From Pelosinus propionicus DSM 13327 (GTDB taxonomy: Bacteria; Bacillota; Negativicutes; DSM-13327), in the NCBI RefSeq assembly GCF_900114615.1, contig NZ_FOTS01000014.1, positions 54,604 to 118,603 on the forward strand: a stretch of DNA of 64,000 nt, written 5' to 3'. The notes below the pieces were generated by a model. That model searched no databases. It was given only the letters and a program-made list of their open reading frames with translations, and was not told the DNA's origin. Numbering within the stretch: the stretch's first letter is position 1; every line of letters starts with the position of its first letter. A program made the translations under genes and the position numbers. Shown piece after piece: positions 54,228 to 63,967 of the stretch.

Positions 54228-54600
54228 ATAGTCCTCCCAGCAATTTTGCTATATCTTCTTTCAAAAGTAACCTATTTTATTATAAACGGTACTATCAGAC
54301 AGGTATAATCGAAAAAACCGTGCATACAATCGGAATAATGCATACTTCTTTTTTGCCTACTACGTATTTTTCTAAATTGACCTATGAAAAAACATACTAT
54401 TGTATGTATTGACTATCAGTGAATGAGTGTTGCAAATTCAAATTTATCAATTTTTGCATTCTACACCTGTAGTAAGTCATTTAACAGCATTTTTAGCAAA
54501 GAAACCGTGATTTTGGGAGATTTAACCCCTATCCAATATTTGACATTTCTTTTTAGAAGGAAGACAATAAAAAGAAAGCTAAATGGTTGGTGATTTTCTT
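54228..54600. other. Intergenic stretch, no gene seen
   Basis: About 370 AT-rich bases between two divergent genes. A 16-bp near-palindrome ACATACTATTGTATGT (54394-54409) is visible; no ORF with a ribosome site, RNA or transposon feature was recognised. Promoters of both neighbours must lie here. Confidence 0.4.
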
Positions 54601-55803
54601 ATGAAACGAAAAGGAACATCGCTTTTAGAAAAACAAATACTACATACCATCTTCGGAAAAATTGAAAACGGCAGCCTTGCGATCCGCTACTGGGATGGCG
54701 AAGAAATTATCTACGGTCAGCCAAAGGGTAACATGAAACTTATTTTTAAAACGATGCCAACGTTACATTTCGCTAATGACCCTATTCTCGCTATGGGTGA
54801 ATCTTATATGAGCGGCGCTCTTGATTACGAAGGGCATCTAGAAGATTTCCTCCGCCTACTCGATGCCAACCCTCAGGCTTTTGTAAAGAACAATATTCTC
54901 ACAAAGACTGTTCAAGCAATGAGCGGGTTAAGCAGCCGATTTCAAGCCAAACAGAATATTCAACATCATTATGATCTTGGCAATGATTTCTTTTCTTTAT
55001 GGCTTGATAAAACGATGAGCTATTCCTGCGCCTACTTCAAACACAGTGACAATACACTGGAACAAGCTCAGTTGCAAAAAATTGACTATATCTTAAAGAA
55101 GCTGAATCTAAAACCGGGAGAAGCCTTGCTCGACATCGGCTGCGGCTGGGGCTGGCTTATCATTAAAGCCGTGCAAACCTATGGTGTGAAAGCTATGGGC
55201 ATAACCTTAAGTGAAGAGCAATTCAAAAAAAGTCAGCAGCGAATTGCCAGTTTAAACTTAACGGATCAAATAACGGTCAAACTGCTAAATTATCTTGATC
55301 TGGATGAGAAAACCTATCGTTTCGATAAAATCGTCAGCGTGGGTATGTTTGAACATGTAGGCAAAAAGAACATTCCCAATTATCTTGAGAAAATATCCAG
55401 TCTGCTGGCACCAGGAGGTTTATCGCTGCTTCACACCATTACCGATACCACTGAGAACAAACCAGAAAATTCATGGATTAAGAAATTTATATTTCCTGGC
55501 GGCTACGTTCCGTCCCTGCGTGAAGTCATATGGCAACTGCCAGAATATGATTTTCATCTCCTCCATATGGAAAGCCTCCGCATGCATTATGCCAAAACTC
55601 TTGACTGCTGGTATCATAATTTTTCTGATCATATCGATATTATTAAAGAGAAATTTGACGACCAATTTGTCCGAATGTGGAGTCTTTACCTCCAAGGCTG
55701 CGCTGCTGCGTTCCGAGCGACAGGGCTGGATATTCATCAACTCCTTTTTTCAAAAGGCTTAAATAATAATCTGCCGCTAACGTACGAGCATTTACATAAC
55801 TGA
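54601..55803 (+). CDS. cfa: Cyclopropane-fatty-acyl-phospholipid synthase
   Basis: 400 residues from ATG at 54601, which has GGTGAT 6 nt upstream; ATG at 54583 (six codons earlier) is the alternative. N-terminal lipid-binding region about 1-105, then SAM methyltransferase domain with LLDIGCGWGWL (motif I), VGMFEHVGKKN and the active-site tract CAYFKHSDNTLEQAQ. It methylenates unsaturated acyl chains of membrane phospholipids using S-adenosylmethionine, usually on entry to stationary phase or under acid stress. Single gene with its own terminator. Confidence 0.92.
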   Translation: MKRKGTSLLEKQILHTIFGKIENGSLAIRYWDGEEIIYGQPKGNMKLIFKTMPTLHFANDPILAMGESYMSGALDYEGHLEDFLRLLDANPQAFVKNNILTKTVQAMSGLSSRFQAKQNIQHHYDLGNDFFSLWLDKTMSYSCAYFKHSDNTLEQAQLQKIDYILKKLNLKPGEALLDIGCGWGWLIIKAVQTYGVKAMGITLSEEQFKKSQQRIASLNLTDQITVKLLNYLDLDEKTYRFDKIVSVGMFEHVGKKNIPNYLEKISSLLAPGGLSLLHTITDTTENKPENSWIKKFIFPGGYVPSLREVIWQLPEYDFHLLHMESLRMHYAKTLDCWYHNFSDHIDIIKEKFDDQFVRMWSLYLQGCAAAFRATGLDIHQLLFSKGLNNNLPLTYEHLHN

Positions 55804-55888
55804 CGCTATCTTATAGCTTTGGGATAATCTATGGTGATTTTACTGAAACACTAAGCCTCCTATCCACTTTAAATCTTAACTTATATAG

Positions 55889-55935
55889 AAGAAGGCGCAT
55901 TTACCTTATCGATAAATAGCGCCTTTCTTTATTTT
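55889..55935 (+). terminator. Terminator of cfa
   Basis: AAGGCGC ... GCGCCTT stem with an inner TTATCGATAA pairing, followed by TCTTTATTTTC, 85 bp after the stop. Confidence 0.8.
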
Positions 55936-56030
55936 CTTATTGCTAGTAGTTATTTCAATTATCATTGTTCTCATTTCTTTATAGTTTTTATAATGAATAA
56001 GACGAATAATAAAAACGGTATAATATAAAT

Positions 56031-56069
56031 AAAAAACTACCTATTTTATACAATACATAGGTAGTTTTT
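56031..56069. terminator. Bidirectional hairpin in the gap before the ROK gene
   Basis: AAAAACTACCTA / TAGGTAGTTTTT perfect stem around a 15-nt loop, with A and T runs on both sides. The rest of 55936-56291 shows no gene; a short A/T stem AAAAAGA-GGCG-TCTTTTT at 56240-56258 follows the ROK gene on the minus strand and may be its terminator. Confidence 0.65.
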
Positions 56070-56291
56070 CATTTATTGCATAAATTTGAGATTCCCGAGG
56101 TCTTTCCCATAACAGTGGCTTATGTTGACACGAAGTATTCATATTGATGAGCAAGACATTCTATATCACGCATGTTGATTAAAAAGAAAGTAAAGACAAA
56201 AGACATTTTTTCTAAAATCGTGGTTGCTAACAAACGATTCAAAAAGAGGCGTCTTTTTTAACATTCGTATATACGGATCATCCATTAGTTA

Positions 56292-57563
56292 TTATTTCAA
56301 GTATTTTCGAGAATTTTCTTTTAGCATCAACTGATAATCTTCTAAAATTGTGGAATCAGAATGTAGCAGTTCACGCAAAGCCAAGGCACAAGAGCCAATT
56401 ACTCCAGAATGTACACCAAGATCTGAAATTTTGATCTGTACTGACTTGGCAACCTCAGGAAAAGAATGATTGTTTACCATATCTATAATAGGATTAATGA
56501 AAGTTTCTGCCCCTCCCCCCAATTTACCGCCAATAAAAATTGCTTCTGGATTATACATATTAACGACATTGGCAATGACCAAGCCTACGTATTTCCCTAC
56601 TTGTTGCAAGAGTTCCCATGAGTAAGAACCTTCACTCTTTGCCGATTTCAAAATATCTTCAATGCCAATTTTTCCAGTCTGTTCCCAAACTATTTTTAGA
56701 GGATCTTGAGGGTTTATCATTGCTAATTCATCATTTGCTTTGCGCAGTAATGCTGGAATGCCGCAGATGGCTTCTAAGCAACCTCGATTCCCACAATTAC
56801 ATAAAGGACCATTTTCCATCATGAAACTATGTCCAATCTCTCCAGCATGCCCTTGAGCACCTTGTATCACTCGATCAGCACTAATAACACCAGCACTAAT
56901 CCCTTCACCTAGATTAACGTAAACTAGGTTTCTAAAGCTGATACCACCACCAAACCACCACTCCGCCAGGGCCGAAGATTTGGCGTTGCTTTCAATAAAT
57001 ATAGGCAATTTCATTTCATTTTTCAATGTTTCTTTTAAAGGAAACTGACGCCACTTAGGTCCTAAGTTGACGGAACGCTTCACGATCCCTTCTCTAGCAC
57101 TTATAAGCCCAGGGAAAGCAATCCCGATGCCCAAAAAATTCTTGTTTCGGTTTTCTTCACTATAACGGACTTGCCCCAAGGCCCCTATCAATTGAGGAAT
57201 GCCAATATCCGGTTCTGTCATATCAAGATCCAGGGTTATGCTATGAATGGGAGCATTCTCCAAATCAGCGATCACAAGCACTGTTTCATGACTTGTGATC
57301 TCAACTCCAATAACATAACCAGCTTTAGCATTAAATTTAAGCTTCATAGGCTTACGTCCACCTTGAGAAGTCCCAAGCCCCACTTCTATGACAAATCCCA
57401 TCTCTAGTAATTCTCGAATAATACCCGTTATGGCAGGTGGCGTTAGGCCTGTTAATTGAGCTAATTGCTGACGAGATACCAATTCATTTTCTTTGATGAT
57501 ATTAAGAACAGTCATTCTATTTAAATTTTTAACATATTTACTATTACCAGGTTTTTTTACCAT
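56292..57563 (-). CDS. ROK-family transcriptional repressor (XylR/NagC type)
   Basis: 423 residues: N-terminal HTH about 15-65 (RQQLAQLTGLTPPAITGIIREL), then a ROK sugar-kinase-like domain with the zinc motif CNCGNRGCLEAICG (about 262-275) and FIGGKLGGGAE. Such proteins bind a sugar or sugar phosphate and leave the operator. It is the last gene of the hexuronate run, 240 bp after uxaC, and probably represses it. AAGGTGA precedes ATG. Confidence 0.9.
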   Translation of the reverse strand: MVKKPGNSKYVKNLNRMTVLNIIKENELVSRQQLAQLTGLTPPAITGIIRELLEMGFVIEVGLGTSQGGRKPMKLKFNAKAGYVIGVEITSHETVLVIADLENAPIHSITLDLDMTEPDIGIPQLIGALGQVRYSEENRNKNFLGIGIAFPGLISAREGIVKRSVNLGPKWRQFPLKETLKNEMKLPIFIESNAKSSALAEWWFGGGISFRNLVYVNLGEGISAGVISADRVIQGAQGHAGEIGHSFMMENGPLCNCGNRGCLEAICGIPALLRKANDELAMINPQDPLKIVWEQTGKIGIEDILKSAKSEGSYSWELLQQVGKYVGLVIANVVNMYNPEAIFIGGKLGGGAETFINPIIDMVNNHSFPEVAKSVQIKISDLGVHSGVIGSCALALRELLHSDSTILEDYQLMLKENSRKYLK

Positions 57564-57601
57564 TTTATCACCTTACTTCCATTTAACGAAAAATCTTTTT
57601 T

Positions 57602-57630
57602 ATGTTAATTAACTATCTGTTTGTTAACAT
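57602..57630. promoter_or_regulatory. Possible operator upstream of the ROK gene
   Basis: ATGTTAA (57602-57608) and TTAACAT (57624-57630) form a dyad, and the left half is itself inside GTTAATTAAC. It is 39 bp before the ROK start and overlaps plausible -35/-10 elements (TTAACA, 17 nt, CATAAA on the minus strand). Autorepression by the ROK protein is a guess. Confidence 0.4.
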
Positions 57631-57803
57631 TCTCTATAAAAGGTGGAATTCCTGCAGATTTTTTTGCTAACTTATTGAGTGCAGCCAGAAGTTTATGTAG
57701 CATAGTTTCTAATTTTTCTTTGGAAGTAAGACGAATGAATACATCTCTTCAGATTTACCAACCAAGATGCCATTTTTCTTAATTTCTGTCTAATTTTTCT
57801 CTA

Positions 57804-59213
57804 TTATTCTAAGGGAAAACCAAAATATGTTTTTACATTGTTAAAGGAAATGTCTTTCACAATTTCGCCAACCATGTCAAAATCAGCAGCTACTTCTCCA
57901 TTTTCAATCCATGTTCCTAATAAATTACAAAGAATTCTTCTAAAATATTCATGACGTGTATAGGACAAGAAACTTCTAGAATCTGTAACCATGCCAACAA
58001 AACGACTTAATAGGCCTAAATTGCTTAGAGAAATCATCTGTTCAATCATGCCTGTTCTATTGTCAATAAACCACCAAGCTGTACCAAATTGCATTTTTCC
58101 TGGGATACCACCAGCTTGGAAATTACCAAGCATAGTTCCTAAAACCCCATTATCTTTTGGATTGAGGGTGTATAAAATAACTCTTGGCAGGCATCCTTCT
58201 ATTTCTAAAGAATCTAATAATCTTGACAAACAAAAGGCTACTTGATGATCATGAATAGAGTCAAATCCGGTATCTGGACCCATTATTTTGAACATCTTCG
58301 TATTATTATTCCGTAGTGCCCCAATGTGAAGCTGCATCGCCCAACCTAAGTCTGCATACTTTCTTCCACAAAATTGCAATACAGCTGTCTTATAACGCTC
58401 TAGATCAGCATCAACAATCACTTTGCCCTGCAAGGCGTCAGCAAAGATTGCTTCTAAAACTTCTTGTGAACTTTCTAGATAAGGAACTTTTTCTAAAGCA
58501 TGATCAGCTGCGCGGCAACCCATTTCATGGAAGAATTCAATCCGCTTAGTAAGAGCTTGTAAAAATTCATTGTAATTAGTAATTGTTATTCCTGCCGCCA
58601 AACCAACCTTTTCGATCCATTGGATAAAGCCAGAAGCATTTAATTCCATGCCTTTATCTGGACGGAAAGTAGGAAATACCTTAACTTTGATGCTATCATC
58701 TTCGCGAATTTTTTTATGATATTCTAAAGAATCCCCTGGATCATCCGTTGTACAAACACACTTTACATTGGACTTTTCAATCATTCCCTGAGCACTATAT
58801 TCATCAAGAGCTAATAGGGCATTGGCTTTTCTCCATATATCATCAGCGGTCTTGACTGTTAAAGGCTCATAAATTCCAAAATAGCGTTGAAGTTCTAGAT
58901 GCGTCCAGTGATAAAGCGGATTACCAATACATTTTTCTAAGGTTTTCGCCCACGCCAAGAACTTTTCATAATCGGTAGCACTGCCTGTAATACTTTCTTC
59001 ATCCGTACCGTCACTGCGCATGGCTCGCCATTTATAATGATCACCATACAACCAAACTTCAGTAATGTTTTTAAAGCGCTTATTCTCAAAAATATCTTTT
59101 GCATCTAAATGACAATGATAATCGATAATTGGCATATCTTTTGCATATTCGTGATAAAGTTTGACTGCTGAATCATTTTCTAACAGAAAGTTTTCTCCCA
59201 TAAATGGTTTCAT
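57804..59213 (-). CDS. uxaC: Uronate isomerase UxaC
   Basis: 469 residues, the family length. The amidohydrolase-like barrel shows PIIDYHCHLDAKDI (metal-binding HxH near residue 35), TDDPGDSLEYH and VTDSRSFLSYTRHEYF. It converts D-galacturonate to D-tagaturonate and D-glucuronate to D-fructuronate in the cytoplasm. ATG with AGAAGGGAG upstream. It follows the EamA transporter by 64 bp in the hexuronate operon. Confidence 0.96.
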   Translation of the reverse strand: MKPFMGENFLLENDSAVKLYHEYAKDMPIIDYHCHLDAKDIFENKRFKNITEVWLYGDHYKWRAMRSDGTDEESITGSATDYEKFLAWAKTLEKCIGNPLYHWTHLELQRYFGIYEPLTVKTADDIWRKANALLALDEYSAQGMIEKSNVKCVCTTDDPGDSLEYHKKIREDDSIKVKVFPTFRPDKGMELNASGFIQWIEKVGLAAGITITNYNEFLQALTKRIEFFHEMGCRAADHALEKVPYLESSQEVLEAIFADALQGKVIVDADLERYKTAVLQFCGRKYADLGWAMQLHIGALRNNNTKMFKIMGPDTGFDSIHDHQVAFCLSRLLDSLEIEGCLPRVILYTLNPKDNGVLGTMLGNFQAGGIPGKMQFGTAWWFIDNRTGMIEQMISLSNLGLLSRFVGMVTDSRSFLSYTRHEYFRRILCNLLGTWIENGEVAADFDMVGEIVKDISFNNVKTYFGFPLE

Positions 59214-59277
59214 AATAAAAGCTCCCTTCTTCTCTTTTATTTTTTAGTTGTTTATCTTAACTACCTTAGAGTACCTT

Positions 59278-60213
59278 TTAGGGCTTGGCGCAAGCTAAGT
59301 GTTCTAATAAACGGATAAGAAAATTTTCTTTACCATTGGTACGTGCTAGATAGAGTCCATTAAACACTAGGATCATACCAAGCCATTGAAGCCAAGTTAA
59401 TACTTCTCCCAACAGTATCCATGCTCCAATAATTGCAAAAATGGGAACAAGGTTTTGAAAGAGAGAGGCTCTTGTGCTCCCAAGCTTACCAACACACCAA
59501 ATCCAAGCAACATTGGCCAATAAGAGGGCGAACAAACCAGAAAAAAGGATACTAATCCATGCCTTAATAGGAACATCTCCCCATGATACAAGGCTCACTT
59601 CCGGCATGGCCACCATGCTAAATACAATCGCTGAGAGCGTCACGACATAGGCAATAATTTGGTGGGCAGAATACCGTTCCAACAAATCTCTGGAGAAAAT
59701 AGTATAATAACCCACACCAAATTGGGATATTAAAATCAATGCCGCCCCCATTACATGGTTGCTGTCCAAGCTGATATTTTTATCTGATCCTAATACAACA
59801 CAGATAATGCCAACTAAAGACACGAGCATACCAACGATCACAAAAAAAGAAATAGTTTCCTTTTTAAATATACGATTCATTAATATCACAGTAAGTGGCA
59901 ATAGAGCATTCATAATAGATGCATTCCCTGCTGTAGTATGGGGTAAACCGATCATGAGCAGTAACTGGCTGCAACAAAATCCTAGTAACCCTACAGCAAG
60001 AATCGACGGAATATCGCATCCCTTGATTGGTTTATTAGTCCCTGAATAGAATAGTATCACCCAAGCAAATATGGATGCCAATAGTAGCCTAAGAGCATTA
60101 TATAAAAGAGGTGATAGATAACCTAATCCTATTTTCATAAGAGGAGTGTTCACTCCCCAAATGAAAACCGTTAGTAAAAGAACTCCTTCTGTAATTCTCT
60201 GCTGCCTCATCAT
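59278..60213 (-). CDS. EamA-domain (DMT superfamily) transporter in the hexuronate operon
   Basis: 311 residues with ten membrane helices in two EamA repeats (FIWGVNTPLMKIGLGYLSP; LISQFGVGYYTIFSRD). It sits between uxaA (34 bp) and uxaC (64 bp), where many bacteria have the unrelated hexuronate permease ExuT. No ExuT-like gene is visible in this window, so it may import galacturonate or export a pathway intermediate. Substrate cannot be read from the sequence. Confidence 0.88.
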   Translation of the reverse strand: MMRQQRITEGVLLLTVFIWGVNTPLMKIGLGYLSPLLYNALRLLLASIFAWVILFYSGTNKPIKGCDIPSILAVGLLGFCCSQLLLMIGLPHTTAGNASIMNALLPLTVILMNRIFKKETISFFVIVGMLVSLVGIICVVLGSDKNISLDSNHVMGAALILISQFGVGYYTIFSRDLLERYSAHQIIAYVVTLSAIVFSMVAMPEVSLVSWGDVPIKAWISILFSGLFALLLANVAWIWCVGKLGSTRASLFQNLVPIFAIIGAWILLGEVLTWLQWLGMILVFNGLYLARTNGKENFLIRLLEHLACAKP

Positions 60214-60247
60214 AACATCTCCATACTACTGTAACTGACGTGTATGC

Positions 60248-61735
60248 TTATAGCGTAACGCCATTTTTAAAGATCGCAATATCACGGAATCCCATTTTTT
60301 CAGACTTTGTTAAAGATCCAGAAGCTACGTCAATCACATGTTGCAATAATTTCTCCGCAGTATCTTCCATGGATTGACCCTCTAGTAATACACCAGCATC
60401 AAAATCCATCCAATTGGATTTGCGAGTAAAGATTTCACTATTGGTTGCAATTTTCATAGTTGGCACAGCAGTGCCAAGGGGTGTTCCTCTGCCAGTGGTA
60501 AATAAGATAATCTGGCAACCAGAAGCTGCCAATGCGGTTGCAGCTACAATATCATTGCCCGGAGCACTAAGCAGAGTAAGACCTTTATTTTTTACCACAT
60601 CACCGTATCCTAAAACATCAACAACTTGACTCCGACCGCCTTTTTGCGTACAACCTAGGGATTTTTCTTCCAGAGTGGTAATTCCGCCTTTTTTATTCCC
60701 TGGGGACGGATTTTCGTAAATAGGTTGGTTATGATCTTCATAGTATTTTTTAAAATCATTCACCAGATGAACAATTTTGCCAAAAACCTCTTCGTTGATG
60801 GCGCGATCCATCAAAATGGTTTCTGCACCAAACATTTCTGGAACTTCCGTTAAGACGCTTGTACCGCCGCTTGCCCCTAGTTTATCCGAGAATGCGCCAA
60901 CGAGGGGATTGCCAGTAATACCAGAAAAACCATCAGAACCGCCACATTTTAAACCTACTACTAGGTCTGAAATGGGACAATCCACTCGTTGATCCTTTGC
61001 AGTCTGCTCAATCAATTCATAAATGGCTTTGATACCACTCTCCACTTCATCTTCTACATCCTGGGCAACTAAAAACTTCACTCGGTTAGCATCATAAGGT
61101 CCTAACACTTTTTTAAATTCTTCGATATAGTTATTTTCACAGCCAAGCCCTAAGACTAATACGCCAGCGGCATTGGGATGATTCACTAAATCAGCCAGAA
61201 TTCGTTGGGTGTTGGTATGATCTTCTCCTAATTGAGAACAGCCGTAAGGGTGAGTAAATTCATAAATGCCATCAATATGTTTTGCGGCTTGGAATTTTTC
61301 ACTGGCACCACGCGCAATGAGCTGAGCTGTGCGATTCACACAGCCAACGGTAGGAACAACCCATATTTCATTACGCACCCCAACCTTACCATTGGCTCTA
61401 GGATAGCCTTTAAAGGTTTTGGGCAGAGACTCACTTTTACTTTCTTCGCTTACTGGACGATATTGGTACTCTAAAATATCTCCTAAGTTGGTTTTCACAT
61501 TATGAGAGTGAATCCAATCCCCCATCTTTACTTCTTGGATGGTGTGTCCAATAGGAAAACCATATTTAATGATATTCGCCCCTACTGGAATATTTTCCAA
61601 GGCAATCTTATGACCTTTGGGAATTGCAGCGGTTGGAGTGACTGCTATACTGCCGACCTGATAGGTTTCACCCGCAGTAAGTTCTTCTATTGCAACGGCA
61701 ACATTGTCATGAATATTAATTCGATTTAGTAACAA
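60248..61735 (-). CDS. uxaA: Altronate dehydratase UxaA
   Basis: 495 residues: an N-terminal SAF domain (about 5-90) fused to the galactarate/altronate dehydratase domain with GCSQLGEDHTNT, VLGLGCENNYIEEF and GLKCGGSDGFSGITGNP; the Cys residues in these are candidate iron ligands. It converts D-altronate to 2-keto-3-deoxygluconate. TTG start with GGAGGG 6 nt upstream. Confidence 0.96.
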   Translation of the reverse strand: MLLNRINIHDNVAVAIEELTAGETYQVGSIAVTPTAAIPKGHKIALENIPVGANIIKYGFPIGHTIQEVKMGDWIHSHNVKTNLGDILEYQYRPVSEESKSESLPKTFKGYPRANGKVGVRNEIWVVPTVGCVNRTAQLIARGASEKFQAAKHIDGIYEFTHPYGCSQLGEDHTNTQRILADLVNHPNAAGVLVLGLGCENNYIEEFKKVLGPYDANRVKFLVAQDVEDEVESGIKAIYELIEQTAKDQRVDCPISDLVVGLKCGGSDGFSGITGNPLVGAFSDKLGASGGTSVLTEVPEMFGAETILMDRAINEEVFGKIVHLVNDFKKYYEDHNQPIYENPSPGNKKGGITTLEEKSLGCTQKGGRSQVVDVLGYGDVVKNKGLTLLSAPGNDIVAATALAASGCQIILFTTGRGTPLGTAVPTMKIATNSEIFTRKSNWMDFDAGVLLEGQSMEDTAEKLLQHVIDVASGSLTKSEKMGFRDIAIFKNGVTL

Positions 61736-61768
61736 AATAAACCCTCCATTTCAGAGCTTACTGCTCCC

Positions 61769-63292
61769 TTACTTCACTAGCTCAGCAACTGTCTTTTGCA
61801 TGCCAAGGTTGGTAATTTTAAATAAATATTTGCCAAGACACTCAATAAAACCATCGATTTCAGATAAATCTTTATCCCATAATTTTGTATTCTGCAGCAC
61901 TTGTTTAGCTACTTGCTCGGCCGATTGTTGACTGCCATCAAAACTGGACCATGCTGCTGCAAAAAATTCTAAAGCCCATACATCATCTTTCATAATAAAT
62001 TCATCTTTTTCTCTACGTGCCTGCATGCCATTGCCTTCTACTTTTCCATCTTTATACACGGCAATCAAAGCTGCTAAGGAAAAAACTAATTTTTGTGGCA
62101 AGCTGCCATTTAATGTATGATATTCAAGAATGGATGGCCAAACCCGGGCTTTAAATTTAGAGGAAGAATTTAACAATATACTGAGTAAATAATGTTTGAT
62201 ATAAGGGTTTTGGAATCGTTCCACTACGGCACTAGCAAATTCCTCCAGCATACTTTTATCCAGATTAATGGAAGGTATAATTTCATCTTGGATAATTTGC
62301 CGTACGTACTTACCCATCACTTCATGATCCATCATTTCACCAACTGTATCTAAACCATACAAAAATGCTGCTGGTACAGATGCAGTATGAGCACCATTTA
62401 AAATCCTTACTTTCCGAGTTCGATAAGGGGTCATATCTTCCGTCCATATAACATTAAGACCAATTTTGTGGAAGGGTAATCTCTCTGACAATTCTTTAGG
62501 TCCTTCAATAACCCACAAATGGAATAACTCTCCTGTATTCACTAGAGAATCGTCATAACCTAAAGAGTCAATGATCGTTTTGATTTCATCTCTTGGATAA
62601 CCGGTTACCACACGATCCACCAACGTATTTAAGAAGTGATTATTTTCAGCTACCCAACGGGAAAATTCTTGGGGCAACTTCCAAAGCTCTGCATATTGTA
62701 ATACAGCTTTCTTCAAATTATCGCCATTTCGATCAATTAATTCACAAGGCAAAATGACCATCCCTTTACTTGTATCGGCCTTAAAGTATTGAAAACGATG
62801 ATATAAATAAGACGTTAATTTTCCAGGATAGGAAGTAGGTGGCTCATTTTCAAACTTATCTGTTGGATCAAAGGTAATACCAGCTTCCGTCGTATTGGAA
62901 ATAACATATTCAATTAATGGATCTTCTGCACATTTTAAATAAGCATCCCACTGGGTATAAGGGTTTAAACAACGACTAATGGAACTGATAACTTCCTTTT
63001 CTTCCACTGGCTGTCCATCGCGTAATCCACGTAGTAAAAGGGTATATAAGCCATCCTGTTCATTGACCATATCAGCAAGCCCTTCTTTAATGGGTTGCGC
63101 CACTACGACACGACCATTAAACAAATTTTGTTGATTTAATAAATGAATCATCCAATCGGCAAAAGCTCTTAGAAAATTCCCTTCACCAAACTGTATTATA
63201 CGTTCTGGCAAATCTCCTGGATATTTTTGTACTTTTAAGTCATTGGGAAATGAAAAATTACCATTTACTAATGAACTATTTAATTTTTCCAC
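61769..63292 (-). CDS. uxaB: Tagaturonate reductase (altronate oxidoreductase) UxaB
   Basis: 507 residues of the mannitol dehydrogenase family: IIQFGEGNFLRAFADWMI for NAD binding near residue 32, and RKVRILNGAHTASVP with the catalytic Lys region near residue 300. The length and the order next to uxaA favour UxaB (tagaturonate to altronate) over UxuB. GTG start with GGGGGAG upstream, 27 bp after the aldolase gene. Confidence 0.93.
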   Translation of the reverse strand: MEKLNSSLVNGNFSFPNDLKVQKYPGDLPERIIQFGEGNFLRAFADWMIHLLNQQNLFNGRVVVAQPIKEGLADMVNEQDGLYTLLLRGLRDGQPVEEKEVISSISRCLNPYTQWDAYLKCAEDPLIEYVISNTTEAGITFDPTDKFENEPPTSYPGKLTSYLYHRFQYFKADTSKGMVILPCELIDRNGDNLKKAVLQYAELWKLPQEFSRWVAENNHFLNTLVDRVVTGYPRDEIKTIIDSLGYDDSLVNTGELFHLWVIEGPKELSERLPFHKIGLNVIWTEDMTPYRTRKVRILNGAHTASVPAAFLYGLDTVGEMMDHEVMGKYVRQIIQDEIIPSINLDKSMLEEFASAVVERFQNPYIKHYLLSILLNSSSKFKARVWPSILEYHTLNGSLPQKLVFSLAALIAVYKDGKVEGNGMQARREKDEFIMKDDVWALEFFAAAWSSFDGSQQSAEQVAKQVLQNTKLWDKDLSEIDGFIECLGKYLFKITNLGMQKTVAELVK

Positions 63293-63319
63293 CGTTAACT
63301 CCCCCTAAAATATATTGTT

Positions 63320-63967
63320 TTATAAACCGCGAGCAGCACGTACTTTTCCAATAAATTGTTTCGCAATCTCCTCAATAGACTGGTAATCACCAGTTTTAGC
63401 ACCCGCTGTCAAATTTCCGCCGATACCAACAGCGACGCAACCGGCTTTAATCCATTCTCCCACATTCTCTAAATTCACGCCGCCAGTTGGCATGAGTGGT
63501 GCTTGTGGAATTGGTCCTTTAATGGCTTTAATAAAAGATGGTCCAAAGGCATCACCTGGGAATATTTTTACGATATCAGCACCCGCTCCCATGGCGGCAA
63601 TAACTTCAGCAATGGTCATAGCTCCAGGCATGACAGGAACTTGGTAACGATTGCATAACTTAACTGTCTCCAGATTTAGTGATGGACTAACAATATATTG
63701 AGCACCTGCTAAAATGGCAATTCTAGCTGTTTCAGGATCAAGCACCGTTCCTGCCCCAATAATCATTTCTTCCGGCGAATATACCTTCCGTAAATCCGCA
63801 ATCACTTGGGCTGCCTCTGGAATAGTAAAGGTAATTTCAATGGCAGCAATACCACCCTTCATACATGCCTCAGTGATCTTAATGGCCTGCTCAGAATTCT
63901 GTGCTCGAATTACAGCAACTACCCCTGACTGCATCAATTTTTGCAATACATTAATTCTAGGTATCAA
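63320..63967 (-). CDS. kdgA: 2-keto-3-deoxy-6-phosphogluconate aldolase (KDPG/KHG aldolase)
   Basis: 215 residues of the class I KDPG aldolase family. IEITFTIPEA holds the general-base Glu, and ADIVKIFPGDAFGP holds the Schiff-base Lys (about residue 134). It splits KDPG into pyruvate and glyceraldehyde-3-phosphate, the last step after uxaCBA and a KDG kinase that is not in this window. TTG start with GGAGGGG 5 nt upstream. It is the first gene of the hexuronate run visible here; its promoter is at or beyond the window edge. Confidence 0.94.
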   Translation of the reverse strand: MIPRINVLQKLMQSGVVAVIRAQNSEQAIKITEACMKGGIAAIEITFTIPEAAQVIADLRKVYSPEEMIIGAGTVLDPETARIAILAGAQYIVSPSLNLETVKLCNRYQVPVMPGAMTIAEVIAAMGAGADIVKIFPGDAFGPSFIKAIKGPIPQAPLMPTGGVNLENVGEWIKAGCVAVGIGGNLTAGAKTGDYQSIEEIAKQFIGKVRAARGL

